Part shown: one piece after another, positions 31,001-40,914 of the stretch
Numbering within the stretch: position 1 is the first letter of the stretch
Layout: each line of letters starts with the position of its first letter
Assembly: GCF_017916325.1 (NCBI RefSeq)
Contig: NC_090168.1
Span: 629,692-693,691 of the forward strand
Direction of reading: 5' to 3'
Source of the DNA: Leishmania martiniquensis
Lineage: Eukaryota; Euglenozoa; Kinetoplastea; Trypanosomatida; Trypanosomatidae
Length of the DNA stretch: 64,000 nt
Made by a program: the position numbers and the translations under genes
Notes under the pieces: model-generated
What the model was told of the DNA's origin: nothing
Seen by the model: only the letters and a program-made list of their open reading frames with translations
Database searches by the model: none

Positions 31001-32666
31001 TCTCTCTTTGCGTGTGCCTGTGACTGTGTACGTGCGTGCGTGTGAGTGTGTCTTATTCAGTGTGGCGATCGTCTTTGTTCATTCATCCTCCTCCTGCCAC
31101 GTCTCCGTGGTTTCTGCAGTCCATTTCCTCAGAGAGAGAGACTCGCTCCTCCCCCCTTCTCCCCTCATCATCATCATTCGTCCTGCATTTATCTTCCGTT
31201 TATGCTCTTTTCTCTTTCGCTCGCTCCACCTCTCCGCCTTCTTCGTCCCTTCTCCTTCCCGTTCGCATCTGCTTTTTTTTTTGCTGTTCGTGTTTAAGCA
31301 CCATTTCCTCTCATTTCGTGCGCGTGCGTGTGGTTTTCGATCCCTCTTCTCAGATTCCTTTGTTGTTGTAATCCTCTTTGCTTCACCCTCGCACCTGACG
31401 TTGAGTGACACTCCTCCGCGTCGTCCAGTGCGTGTGTGTACGTCTTCTTTTTTTTGCGCTTCGCACTAATTCCATCCTCCATAGCCCCTCCCCTCCCCCT
31501 CCCCCCTCTCTCTCATCGGCTTCCCCCCCCGTCCGCATACACCCTCTCCCTCGACCCCGCAGCCTCTCCAACGCTGCTCTCTCCCGAAGGGTCCACAGTC
31601 TCGTTTGTGCATTTCTTCCTCTTCTCCCCCCTCTCCCAACTACCACCGCCGCGCCTTCCGCTCAGCGATTGCCCCCCACCCTGCTGGCTTGGTTGTATCG
31701 CATCTTCCCGTTGTTTCGCTCATTTTGTGTCAGCCTCTCCCTCCCTCTCCCTTTCCTTTTTGTTTTTTTAGCTTTCATCACGTTGCTCCGTCACACTCTC
31801 TCGCACATCTGAGGCTGGCAAAGCCGCCTTTCCAGAAAAAGAAAAGAATCAAAAATTCACGTATCTGTTGGCTGCGCGTGCGTTTGGTGCTGGTGTCTGC
31901 AGTTGAGGCGCATTCAGTCGTGTCTTCCCCCTCCCCTTCCCAGCCTGCAACTGGCTCAGAAATGCAATAGCTGTCACCCACTCATATACCATTCTTGCTC
32001 CAAGTGACACGCTCTTCGCTACCGTTTGTCTTTGCGCGCCCGCTCGCTTTATTTAAGTAATTGTGTGCCTCTACAGATCGAAGCAATCACGACTCTTAGC
32101 GTGTCTGTGAGAGCTCTTTTTTTTTCTCTTCCCTTCATCCTCCTCCCTCACACCTCCCCCCTTGCCACCGACACACAAGCCACCATCAGACACATATCCA
32201 CACTCCAGCACTCGTGCGTTCTTTCCCCTCGAAGGCGCACGCGCGTACTCCCTTGCCCGGAAGGAGGAGGAGGGAGGGGGTGCGGGTACTTTTCTTTTCC
32301 TTCCTGACGTGTGCCTGTGTATGCGTGTATGTGTCGAAGCACCCTCTCCTCCTTTGTGTATCCTTTCCTGCATTCTCCCCGGGCGTTTTTGTTACTCTCT
32401 TTATGTGCAGTGCGTGGGCTGTTCCCCCTCCCCTCCCCTCCCTCAGTTTTTCTCTTCCTCTTCTTCAACTTTCCATTTGGTGCATACTCCTCCTCTCTTT
32501 TTTCCCCTTTTTGGATGGTATCACCGTCCTCCGTGCCCTTCTCAGCTACGTAGGGAGTCGACCGCAGGCCTCTCGCATGTGTGTATGTGTGTGTGTCTTC
32601 TTTGCGCGCACGCTCTCTCCCTCTCTCTCTCACTTCTGCAGGGCACCGTAAAGCAGTCGACCACCC
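28065..32666. other. 4.6-kb spacer and UTRs, no gene seen
   Basis: Begins with a G-rich run (28068-28130), then predominantly C/T-rich sequence with (TG)n at 30420-30455 and 30575-30592, ending in the splice tract of the first RRM gene. An A-rich, purine-rich stretch at 29290-29640 is the only change of composition; its open frame (Arg/Lys/His/Thr-rich) is not convincing. Confidence 0.6.
32605..32641 (+). promoter_or_regulatory. Probable trans-splice acceptor of the first RRM gene
   Basis: An excellent tract (CTCTCTCCCTCTCTCTCTCA then CTTCTGCAG) ends with AG at 32640-32641, 25 nt before the ATG at 32667. It is the clearest splice signal in the window. Confidence 0.6.
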
Positions 32667-34757
32667 ATGTACAACTTCATGGTTGGCGCGAATGCGCCTT
32701 CGACGATGCAGCAGCAGCAGCAGCGGCCAACTGCGCCAGCAGAGCCACCCCCCGTATTCCATCAAGCGACCGCAGGTGCTATCCTTGGTGGCATGACGAC
32801 ACGCGACGCATCCACGTTGCTTATCAATGCTGCACAGCGCCGTCAGCCCTCAAACCTATACAGCAGCTGTGGCCACAGCTTAGCGGCAGCAGCAAAGCAG
32901 GAATGGGCAACTGTTTCTGATTCCTACAGCACCTTCCCGGCGCCTGTTGCTCGGCCCTCTAACAGCGGTGTACACAGCCTCAGCGGCATCCGCAAGCAAC
33001 CAGCACAGCAGCTACACCAGCGCACATACGCCGCTTCCCTGCAATCACACGAGCACCTCGTAAGCACCACCACGCCCGCCCCGGGTCCCTCATTGCCATT
33101 GCCGCAGCAGCACCAGCAGTTGTCGTCTGCCGTAATTCTCAGCGGAAAGTCGCTTCGCGGACACTTCGACAGCGCCCCCTTCTCCCCCTTCACGTCGACG
33201 GAAGTGAAGGCGACTCGATCAAAGTCTGACGCCAGCCAACAGCACTACGGCAACACGAGTCATCTCCGTCTGTTTCACACGTCCAGCCCGAGTCGCGCGC
33301 GGCCTACGCCACAGGCGCCGGCGTTACCGCAGCAAAACCAGCAGCCGCAGTTGCCAGTAAGCAGCAACGCGTGGACAGCCGCCACCGCTGCCGCTATCAT
33401 GCCGCCCTCTCCCTTTGCATCTCCCTCGATCCAACCTCTTAGAGTCAACACCTCTCCTGGGTACTCGTACTGTGTAAGTGGCAATGCTGTGCCGGTACCT
33501 CCAGCTAACGGCCCAGCGCCACGTGTAATGAGTGCGGCGGTGCCCATGCCCAGCCAGCCACAGACCGCCCACTCGGCCGCCTCGAAAACTCCGCCAACGA
33601 GACAGACCCGTACATCTACTGCGCGCCCGAACGCACACCCAATCCTGATTGGTCACCCGACCTTGAGCAGGAGCACAGCGGCCCTGCTGCAATCAGCCAC
33701 AAGCGTGGTGCACATGCGACCCCACTGCTTGACGGACGCCAGTGCGAACGAATTGTTGGGGACGACGTATTACTTTGAAGCCGTCCCACGCGGCGACAGT
33801 CTCAGGAATAACTCAGGGGATTCCTACAGGTCACTAATTATCGAAGGGACGCACCCGCCGCCGCCGCACCTTCAACGGCACTACCTGCAGCCTGCCGGCC
33901 AACCGCAGCACCGGCCGCAATGGAGCGTGGAGCAGCAGCCAGCGTACTCCCCCCCCATAGCGCATGACGGCAAAATCAATCATTTCGTGACAGACACCGT
34001 GGCGGGTGGCGCAGCGACTCAGCAACCGCCTTCGAAGCAGGGCGAAGCGGCGCCCTTGACAGTGGTCCACTCTAGTGCCGCCGGCCCCGAGCAAAGCGTG
34101 GCGCTGCAACCGCCACTCGCTATGGATGAGAGCGCCTACATGGGCCAGAGCAGTGGGTACCAGCTACAGCAGCAACATCAGCTTATACATCAGAGTAGCG
34201 CTGCGGAGCTGGCTACCGACGCACGTGGCATTGCGCGCCGCAACCGCGGCAGGGCTGTTCTCTTCGTGGGGCAGCTCAATTACGAGGCGACGGAAGCGGA
34301 TGTGTCGCAGGTGTTCTCTTGCTACGGCAAGCCGCTTAGTGTGGTGGTGCTCAAGGACAAGGGCAAAGCTGCCAAAAAGGGGGGTGCGGGCACCGGCGGC
34401 TCTGCATCAGCGCACCGTAAAGTGGGTGGCTCCGCCTTCGTCACATATGGTTCCACGCTGGAGGCTGACACAGCCATTATGGCGCTTCACGGCCGGTATA
34501 ATGCCAAGGGCGACGACCCCGACAGCATCGACGAGTCGAAGCACCTGCAGGTAAGCTATGGCCAGCAGACAGGCTTGATATCGACATTTGGTATACGACA
34601 TGCGGAGAGGCTGCATGCCCTGAAGCCAGAGAACCCCATCCCCTTTCTGGTGCGGAACTTACAGAAGGGAAGCCGTGAAGCTCAAGAGGCTCAACACGCG
34701 TGCGAGAAGGAGAGAGAGAGAGAGCGCTGTGGTGCGTGGCGAAGGGAAGAAAGGTGA
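32667..34757 (+). CDS. RNA-binding protein with one C-terminal RRM and a long low-complexity N-terminus (RRM gene 1)
   Basis: A 696-residue protein starting with ATG 25 nt after a strong splice signal. Residues 1-525 are Gln/Pro/Ser/Ala/His-rich, including a poly-Gln run at about 14-18, and are probably disordered. A single RRM lies at about 527-635: RNP2 is LFVGQL (531-536) and RNP1 is GGSAFVTY (about 586-593); a Lys/Gly-rich loop is inserted between beta2 and beta3. It is followed by the motif VSYGQQTGLISTFGIRHAERLH, also present in the genes at 40267 and 61242, so the three are paralogues. The last 30 residues are Glu/Arg-rich and encoded by a (GA)n run. Single-RRM proteins of this kind in trypanosomatids bind mRNA 3' UTRs and control stability or translation during differentiation. 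The T. brucei RBP7 family is a candidate relative, not verified. The transcript 3' UTR carries SIDER copy B. Confidence 0.9.
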   Translation: MYNFMVGANAPSTMQQQQQRPTAPAEPPPVFHQATAGAILGGMTTRDASTLLINAAQRRQPSNLYSSCGHSLAAAAKQEWATVSDSYSTFPAPVARPSNSGVHSLSGIRKQPAQQLHQRTYAASLQSHEHLVSTTTPAPGPSLPLPQQHQQLSSAVILSGKSLRGHFDSAPFSPFTSTEVKATRSKSDASQQHYGNTSHLRLFHTSSPSRARPTPQAPALPQQNQQPQLPVSSNAWTAATAAAIMPPSPFASPSIQPLRVNTSPGYSYCVSGNAVPVPPANGPAPRVMSAAVPMPSQPQTAHSAASKTPPTRQTRTSTARPNAHPILIGHPTLSRSTAALLQSATSVVHMRPHCLTDASANELLGTTYYFEAVPRGDSLRNNSGDSYRSLIIEGTHPPPPHLQRHYLQPAGQPQHRPQWSVEQQPAYSPPIAHDGKINHFVTDTVAGGAATQQPPSKQGEAAPLTVVHSSAAGPEQSVALQPPLAMDESAYMGQSSGYQLQQQHQLIHQSSAAELATDARGIARRNRGRAVLFVGQLNYEATEADVSQVFSCYGKPLSVVVLKDKGKAAKKGGAGTGGSASAHRKVGGSAFVTYGSTLEADTAIMALHGRYNAKGDDPDSIDESKHLQVSYGQQTGLISTFGIRHAERLHALKPENPIPFLVRNLQKGSREAQEAQHACEKERERERCGAWRREER

Positions 34758-34983
34758 AGCTAGGTGGAAAGAGCGGCAGGCGCCAAGATGGCTCGGCTGA
34801 AAAGGCCTATTCGATTACTTGGAAGAGAACAGCGTGCTATGAGCGGGGAGGGGGTGGCGGTACGCAGAGTTGCAACTGAGAGTCCCTCTTTCTCGCGTGT
34901 GTATTTGTGTGCGTGTGGACTTCCTCCCCTTTTTCTCCTCATGAAGTCCCTTGACTTGGGGACGGCGCAGCGTGCGGTATCTT

Positions 34984-35499
34984 GGGATGCCGAACCCAAC
35001 CTCTAGGAAGCCAAGCAGCCCTCTTACCCCTGCCAACGCCGGCCTGCATGTGTTACTGGAGGGCTCAAGTACCCACGGCGCGGTGGGGCCAGGGCGATGC
35101 ATCGCTGCTGATGTCAGCAGTCGGGTCCCTGGACTGCGCTGCGCAGGAGCGACGTGTGACAGGGATCACGTCTATGCCACCCATATGCTAGGCAGAGTGT
35201 TGCAGCGGCACGAGCATAACACATGTAGCCCTCATGGTCTACTGGCCTGGAATGCCTGAGCCACCCCGGGTGGGGGATGCACCAGGTAGTGATTGGCATG
35301 ATGTGAGCGGCTGCGAGGCGACCTGCGATCCGTGTAGGTGCGCGGGGTCAGGAGAAGGGGTCGTGCTCAGGTGGCCGAGTTGGCGCTGTTTTGCGGCGCG
35401 TGTCGACCGCTGCGTCGCGCGAGTCGGAGGGGGGCCTGTGGCTGGGCCGGGAGGAGGGTGACGTTGAACTCACACTCTGTGGCAGAATGGATGCGCTGA
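34984..35499 (+). mobile_element. SIDER-like short retroposon, copy B
   Basis: Second copy of the block at 5261-5776, same orientation, offset 29,723 bases, apparently identical from GGG(G/A)TGCCGAACCC to GGATGCGCTGA. Identity stops sharply at both ends, and the A-rich tail of copy A is absent here. It starts 226 bases after the stop codon of RRM gene 1, so it is very probably inside that gene's 3' UTR. SIDER elements in this position are known to promote mRNA decay in Leishmania, which would add a post-transcriptional control to this regulator. Confidence 0.7.
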
Positions 35500-37577
35500 G
35501 GCACACCTCTCATAAGGCTACTGATTTTCTCCTCCTACTCACTTCGTTTCAGAGTGCATGCATCCATCATTACTCGACTCTGTTGTTGAGGTGTGTGTGG
35601 TGGCATGCAGTTTATGCTCTGTGCAAATCCCCCCGCTGCCCAATTCTTTTTCCCTCAACCCCCCCTCACCCACACAGTTCACAGGTGTTATTTTCTTTAC
35701 TGTTTGTGTCGCTGGTCGCCTGTTTTCATCACTCCTCTCGCTCGTTGTGTATACTAATGTGTCTATGATGGATCCCCCTTCCCCCCCTCCTCTCACCTCT
35801 CACCTTCCGCCCCTCTCCGCCCCCACCTCTTCTGTGTGTGTGTGTGTGTTTTAGGATTCGCTTCCCGCTCACCCGTCGCAGCCGCGTGTGCTGGAGTGGT
35901 TGTGTGCACATTTTCAAACCTGACTCAATCGAGGAAGGGAGTCGAGTGCCTCAGCCTGCTCCTCAGGCTGCTTGCGGAAGTCGCTTCGCTTTTCTGGATA
36001 AGCGTGTGCCTAGCACGTTCTTGGCAATCAGCACCTGAGAATGAACTGAGAGGAAGCCAAAGGCACGCGCACAGTCATGCAGAGGAGAAGTCATTCGCTT
36101 TCAGCCACGACTGTGGTCAGCTGAAAGCGGCAGGTAAATGGGGTAGTGTTGTAGGGGTGTTTGCAGCACGGACCTGTTGCTTTACTTCCCCCTCCCCCCT
36201 CCGACGGACACAAGCACACACGCCATCCTAAGCCACGTCAGCTTTTCGCTTACCATGCGCCTGTTTTTGCTCACCTAAGGTGCAACGACCTTCGGGTTGT
36301 TTTTATTCCGCCGTGCTCGCTCTTCTCTCTGCTCACCTTTCACACACACATACACACACACACACGTATCAAGCACTCATACTCAAGCCAGGCGCACTCG
36401 GCATCGCATTCTCCGCACACATGTTTGTTTGCTGTACATCTTCCTCCTTCTCAGCCCAAGTCCAATTGTGCTACTCCTCCTCATCCTCCTTCCCCTCCCG
36501 TAATTGCGCAGCCCTCTCTCTCTCTCTGCCTTGCTCTCTTTTACGTTGTCATTGCTGGTGGCCCTTCTCTCTCTTTTTTGTTAAATCCTTTTTTGCTATT
36601 CTGTGTCGCGACACTTGCGAGCATAGCAAGTGTTGGTGCCAACGATGTTTTCTTCGTCCCCTTCCTCCATACCTCTCACCTTCTCATAGGCGCATGCCGT
36701 CACGTGTGGTGGGGGGAGAAGGAGAGGGCTCTTCTTGTAGTCTTTCGTACAGGTCGAGCTCAGTGCATTTCGCTCACAGCTTCTCTCTCAGACGCACACG
36801 CGCCTTCTCACCCTGAAGGTATTACGTTCGTGCGCGCGCGTCTCGGTACTTTGAAGCGCGGCCACTGCCTCTTATTTTTTTTCCTTCCTCGCCTACTCCT
36901 TCAGCTGCCGCTGCGCACCAGCGCATAAGGGTATATGTGCCCACACCATAGACCAGAAAGAGGGTCTGAAGCGAAGCCAAAGACCCCCCAAGGAGAAATA
37001 GCCGCAGCTGCTGAGGTGGAAAGAGACGCAGCATTTCCACATGGTGAAGTGCTGCTGTTGCTGCTGCTTTGGGTTTTTTATTTGTTCGTCTTCTCTTGGG
37101 TTTCGTTTCTTCGATTCGTAATTGTCGCCGTCCCGCCTCTCTTTTTCGGTTGATTTTGGCGAAAAAAAGTTTGGGGGCTGTTGTTGTGTGACCAGTGACT
37201 TGAGGTTGTCGAAGGCATCGATGGTCGTTCTTCCGCCCTGTCTGCCTCGGTACACAGTAACACACACACTTTGCACCTTTGTAAAGGGAAAGCTAAAGAG
37301 GGACTGCTGTATCAGGGAGCTCTCAGACCCGTGCCGGGCGTAGGCGCAGACGCACGCGGAGTCATCTGCAACGCCCTACTCCGCACATTCGTGCCTGTAA
37401 GCAGAGCCAGTCGTTACCTTCTAGCTCTTCCGATGCCTCCCGCCCGCCCGCCCGCCTATCGGCCCTCCGCTTGGTCACCGCTGTCGTCGCACTATTCTTA
37501 CCCACATGATATCGTATGTATGAAGCATCCTTTCATTGATCGGCCCCTCAATAAAATTAATATATGTGTAAGTAACT

Positions 37578-37609
37578 CTATCTATATATATATATTTATA
37601 TATAGATAG
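37578..37609. repeat. TA-rich inverted repeat
   Basis: Arms of 13 bases (37578-37590 CTATCTATATATA and 37597-37609, its reverse complement) around a 6-base AT spacer. As RNA it would fold into a hairpin; as DNA it is an easily melted palindrome. Confidence 0.75.
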
Positions 37610-37811
37610 ATGGCAGTGAGCAAACGAGAGAGACACACCTGTATAAGCACCCTGTAAAAGGACGAAAGGACAGAGGAGAAGGAAAAGGACGTGTGCGCGT
37701 AACAGCCTCTCACCCCTCCTCCCTCTCCCCAATTCCTCCAAGACAAAAACAAGGCAAACCTCCAAAGACAGTATCCCTTGTTTTAGTTGCTGCTTTTTCT
37801 TCTTGTCTTCA

Positions 37812-37837
37812 CATCTATATATATATATATATAGATG
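37812..37837. repeat. Perfect 26-bp TA palindrome
   Basis: CATCTA, a (TA) core and TAGATG form a perfect palindrome of 26 bases, 200 bases after the inverted repeat at 37578. Confidence 0.75.
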
Positions 37838-38179
37838 TATATATAAGGGAAGGAGGGGGGCGCAAGCGCGCTTCATGGCCTTTTCTTATACCACTGAGAC
37901 ACGCCATCTCTCTCTCGCTCTCGCTCGGAGCGTGTGCGCATCGCCCCACTGTTAAGGCGGTGGCTGGGATTATTTTCGTGCACTCGCAGTTTCTGTTCCT
38001 CCTTCGATTACCGATCACCTCGCTCGCCCCCCTCCCTCTCTTTCTTCTCTCCCAATTCAGTCTCTTCAAGCCCTGTCTCTGCTACGCTCTCGCGTGCTGC
38101 ACTTGACCGTCTCATCCTCGGTGTTTCTTCTCGTCTCATGCGCTTCCTCGCTTGCCCCCAGTCCGTAAAGATAAGCTGC

Positions 38180-39560
38180 CTCCTGAGATAATAGGAGAGC
38201 AGCAACGACGCTCCTGGGCAAAGGCTGCACTGCTGCCGCCTCCTTCAAGCCCAGGCAGAGCACTCGGTTTCTCTGCCACCTCCCGAGATGCACCTCAAGC
38301 TGTTTCGATGTGGGGACGCTCGACGCTCTTCGTATACATCTGCAAACAGTCATTGATGCGCGCGAGCCTTTGCCAACCGCAATAGGCGCTTTTTTGTATG
38401 GAGTAGACGCTCACCGCACAAGCCTCCATCTCCCTTTTATCATCCCTTCCTTTCCCGCGCACAAATCTACCGCCGTCACCACGTCCGCTCTGCTGTTCCC
38501 CTCCACACACACACACACGCTCAACAAATAGGCGTCCCCCTCTCCTCCCCCTCTTGCTGGCTGCAAGGCCCGCTTTTGTGCCTGCGCGAATCTTCTGTTG
38601 GCCTGACGCACACCTCGCAGGCCGACGTGCGTTGGCCACCGCTCTCGCTCGACGTTAAAAACAGACAGAGCAGCACACAGCCGATGAGCGGTGGCTGCAG
38701 CGTCGCTTTCTCGCAATGTATCTCCAGACGCTACAGGCAGAACCTTGCCTTGAAGCCCCTACCCCGCAGCACGACGCGTCGGGTCTGCAAAGGCGCGTGC
38801 GGCGGCAGGCGCTCAGGCTCTGGGCTCGGCCTGCGAGCCGGATGGACAGAGAGCGCTGTGATGGCCCATGCGCAACCACACGCGCATAGTAGCCCGGTGC
38901 CACGTGAGCCTTCGAAAGGCTCCGGCCGGCAGGCGGTGGCGCGCCGGGTGTTCTCGACGACTGCGCAACGAGCAGAGCGATGGCGCGGATCATGCCGCCT
39001 TGCGGCCACAGCGGCGCTACTGCTCCACAGTACGCGGGTGAGGCACGAGCAAGCGACGCTGCCCCGCACGCCGCTCTCCCGTGCGGGTACTTATGACGGT
39101 GCACAGCACAGGAACGCGAGTCATCCGCTACAGCAGATACATGAGAACCACAAGCCCTTGTCGCTGCCGAGAGGCAGAGCCCCCTTCCCCCGTAATGGGA
39201 CACGCTTTACAGTGCGGCTGAGCGGCGCTCGCGCTCGGGGGGGTCTTGGGGTTGGCTTCGAACCGCAGGGAATCGGCGCCGGGGGGGCCGTTTCGTTTTG
39301 CCCCGCGGGGGAGCCCGCCACGCCCCAGGGGCGGAGGAAAGCCGCCCGCCCCGCACCGCACCCCCCCGGGCACGCCGCCACCCATACCGAGCGGCACCAC
39401 CGTGGCGGCCGCATTCTGGAAGCGCGGCATCCGCCTCCGGCATGTGTCACAGCTGGTTTGCTGAGATGGTGACCCCGCAGACGCCGTTTTTTGTCGGCCA
39501 GCTACGGGTGCAGGCGGGCATTAGGTAATGGGACTGCACGGGCGAAGGGAATAGCTTGAG
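38180..39560. other. GC-rich, non-pyrimidine block of unknown origin
   Basis: About 1.4 kb without C/T strand bias, reaching very high G+C at 39225-39420 with G and C homopolymers. Open frames exist on both strands (about 298 residues from a TTG at 38576 on +, 182 residues at 38655-39203 on -) because stop codons are rare at this composition. Neither shows a domain. It may be a decayed retroposon or pseudogene; I cannot align it to the SIDER-like copies. Confidence 0.4.
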
Positions 39561-39989
39561 GCGGTGTCTCTGGCGACGATGGCCTCGTGAGGGAAACGGC
39601 CAGACTGGAGGTCGAACACAAATCATCAAACGGTCGAAGGAGCGCCCCTGAGCATTCGTGTATGTCTGCGTCCCGGTTAGTCTGCCTCGGTGGCCGGGGG
39701 GTGGGGGGAAGACTGCCAACACTATGATGACACACACGCACACGTTCCAGTGCGGTAGGGCATGCCTGCACACACACGTTCTCGCTTTGCCGAACGACCT
39801 CCTCCGCTCTCTTCCCGGCCCTTTCCTTATGTTGGCTGAGAGCCCGCCGACAAAAGACCCTCTCGCCCACCCTCGTGCGCGCTGCGGTAGCACACACAAA
39901 CACACATACTTCTCAGCTGCTTCCTTTGTTTTCGTGGGTCCACCTCTTCGCGTACGCATCAGTGCTGTGCGTTCTCTTTAACCCTTGCC

Positions 39990-40020
39990 CCTCTCTCTCT
40001 CTTTCCTTTTCATTACTTAG
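39990..40020 (+). promoter_or_regulatory. Probable trans-splice acceptor of RRM gene 2
   Basis: The tract CTCTCTCTCTCTTTCCTTTT then CATTACTTAG ends with AG at 40019-40020. A second candidate, CCCCATCCCTGACCGCAG, ends at 40088. Both lie upstream of the ATG at 40267. Confidence 0.5.
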
Positions 40021-40266
40021 TCCGTCAAACATCAACACGCTGTACTCCAGAGCCTTTTTCCCCTCCCTCCCCCCATCCCTGACCGCAGGCTCTCACTTAA
40101 CCAGCTCCTTCCATCGTCACTCTCTTCCTGGCACCAACACTCTCCACCGTTGGCCCGCACATTGCGCCGACGATTCATCTGAGCAGCAGCCCTTCAGGCG
40201 GCCAATCGAATCCACGGCAAGTGGGAAAACAAAAAAGAAGCGCCAGTGCCCCTTAAACGCGAAGAC

Positions 40267-40914
40267 ATGCACGAGTTCGAGAAGATGTACATGCATGCGA
40301 TTGGTCAGCCCGGGAGCTACCCGGTCGTGCCCCCAAGTATCATAAACGGCGCCTACCATGTCAATGCAATTCCTTTCATGCAGCAGCCATTTGTGTACAC
40401 GGCGCCGCCCATATTGACGTCACAGCCCATGATTCAGGCCATTCCTACTGCCACGCCGATGTACCCGGTCGCGCCGCAACGCCGGCAGAAGAATAAGGGC
40501 AACGCCGTGCTGTTTGTGGGGCAACTGAACTACGATGTGACAGAGAAAGATGTGCGCGATCTATTTTCCTACTACGGCCACGTGGTGAATGTCGTTTTAC
40601 TGAAGGACACCAAGCGCAACAGCGGCAAGGGCACGTCCCCACAGCCGAAGAACAACAAGCACGTCGTTGGCAGCTCTGCCTTCGTGACCTACCCGACCAC
40701 TGCCGAGGCAGACTTAGCCATCATGTCTCTGCACAACCGTTACTGCATGGACAACCGTGACAAGCCCGTTCAGGTGTCGTATTGCCAAAAGACGGACATC
40801 ATCTCCGACTTTGGCTACCGCCACGCACTCCAGCTGCACTCTGAGAACCCAGCCAACCCGGTCCCTAGCATTACACCTACGCCGACGATCGCCTACGCCA
40901 TCAAGTTCGCGTAA
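40267..40914 (+). CDS. RNA-binding protein with one RRM (RRM gene 2)
   Basis: A 215-residue protein. The frame begins at a GTG (40246); the ATG at 40267 gives the N-terminus MHEFEKMYMHAIGQ. Residues 1-75 are Pro/Met/Ile-rich, then a basic run (RRQKNKGN) leads into the RRM at about 79-175: RNP2 LFVGQL (82-87), RNP1 GSSAFVTY (about 135-142), and a Lys/Asn-rich beta2-beta3 loop. The family motif VSYCQKTDIISDFGYRHALQLH follows, then ENPANPVPS. RRM gene 1 shares GQLNY, T-E-x-DV, FS-x-YG, LKD, SAFVTY, EAD-x-AIM and FG-x-RHA, so these two are the closest pair, probably from an old tandem duplication. It probably acts as a cytosolic mRNA-binding regulator; the name is not assigned. Confidence 0.92.
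   Translation: MHEFEKMYMHAIGQPGSYPVVPPSIINGAYHVNAIPFMQQPFVYTAPPILTSQPMIQAIPTATPMYPVAPQRRQKNKGNAVLFVGQLNYDVTEKDVRDLFSYYGHVVNVVLLKDTKRNSGKGTSPQPKNNKHVVGSSAFVTYPTTAEADLAIMSLHNRYCMDNRDKPVQVSYCQKTDIISDFGYRHALQLHSENPANPVPSITPTPTIAYAIKFA

Larger units (their letters stand above)
35500..40266. other. Spacer between RRM genes 1 and 2, no gene seen
   Basis: C/T-rich to about 37.5 kb, then an AT-rich segment with two perfect inverted TA repeats (37578-37609, 37812-37837), then a balanced to GC-rich block (38180-39560, listed separately), then the C/T splice tract of RRM gene 2. Confidence 0.6.

Noticed and set aside
38576..39472. 298-residue + open frame in the GC-rich island
   Set aside because: Begins at TTG, has no recognisable domain, and stop codons are rare in this composition. 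The opposite strand is equally open.
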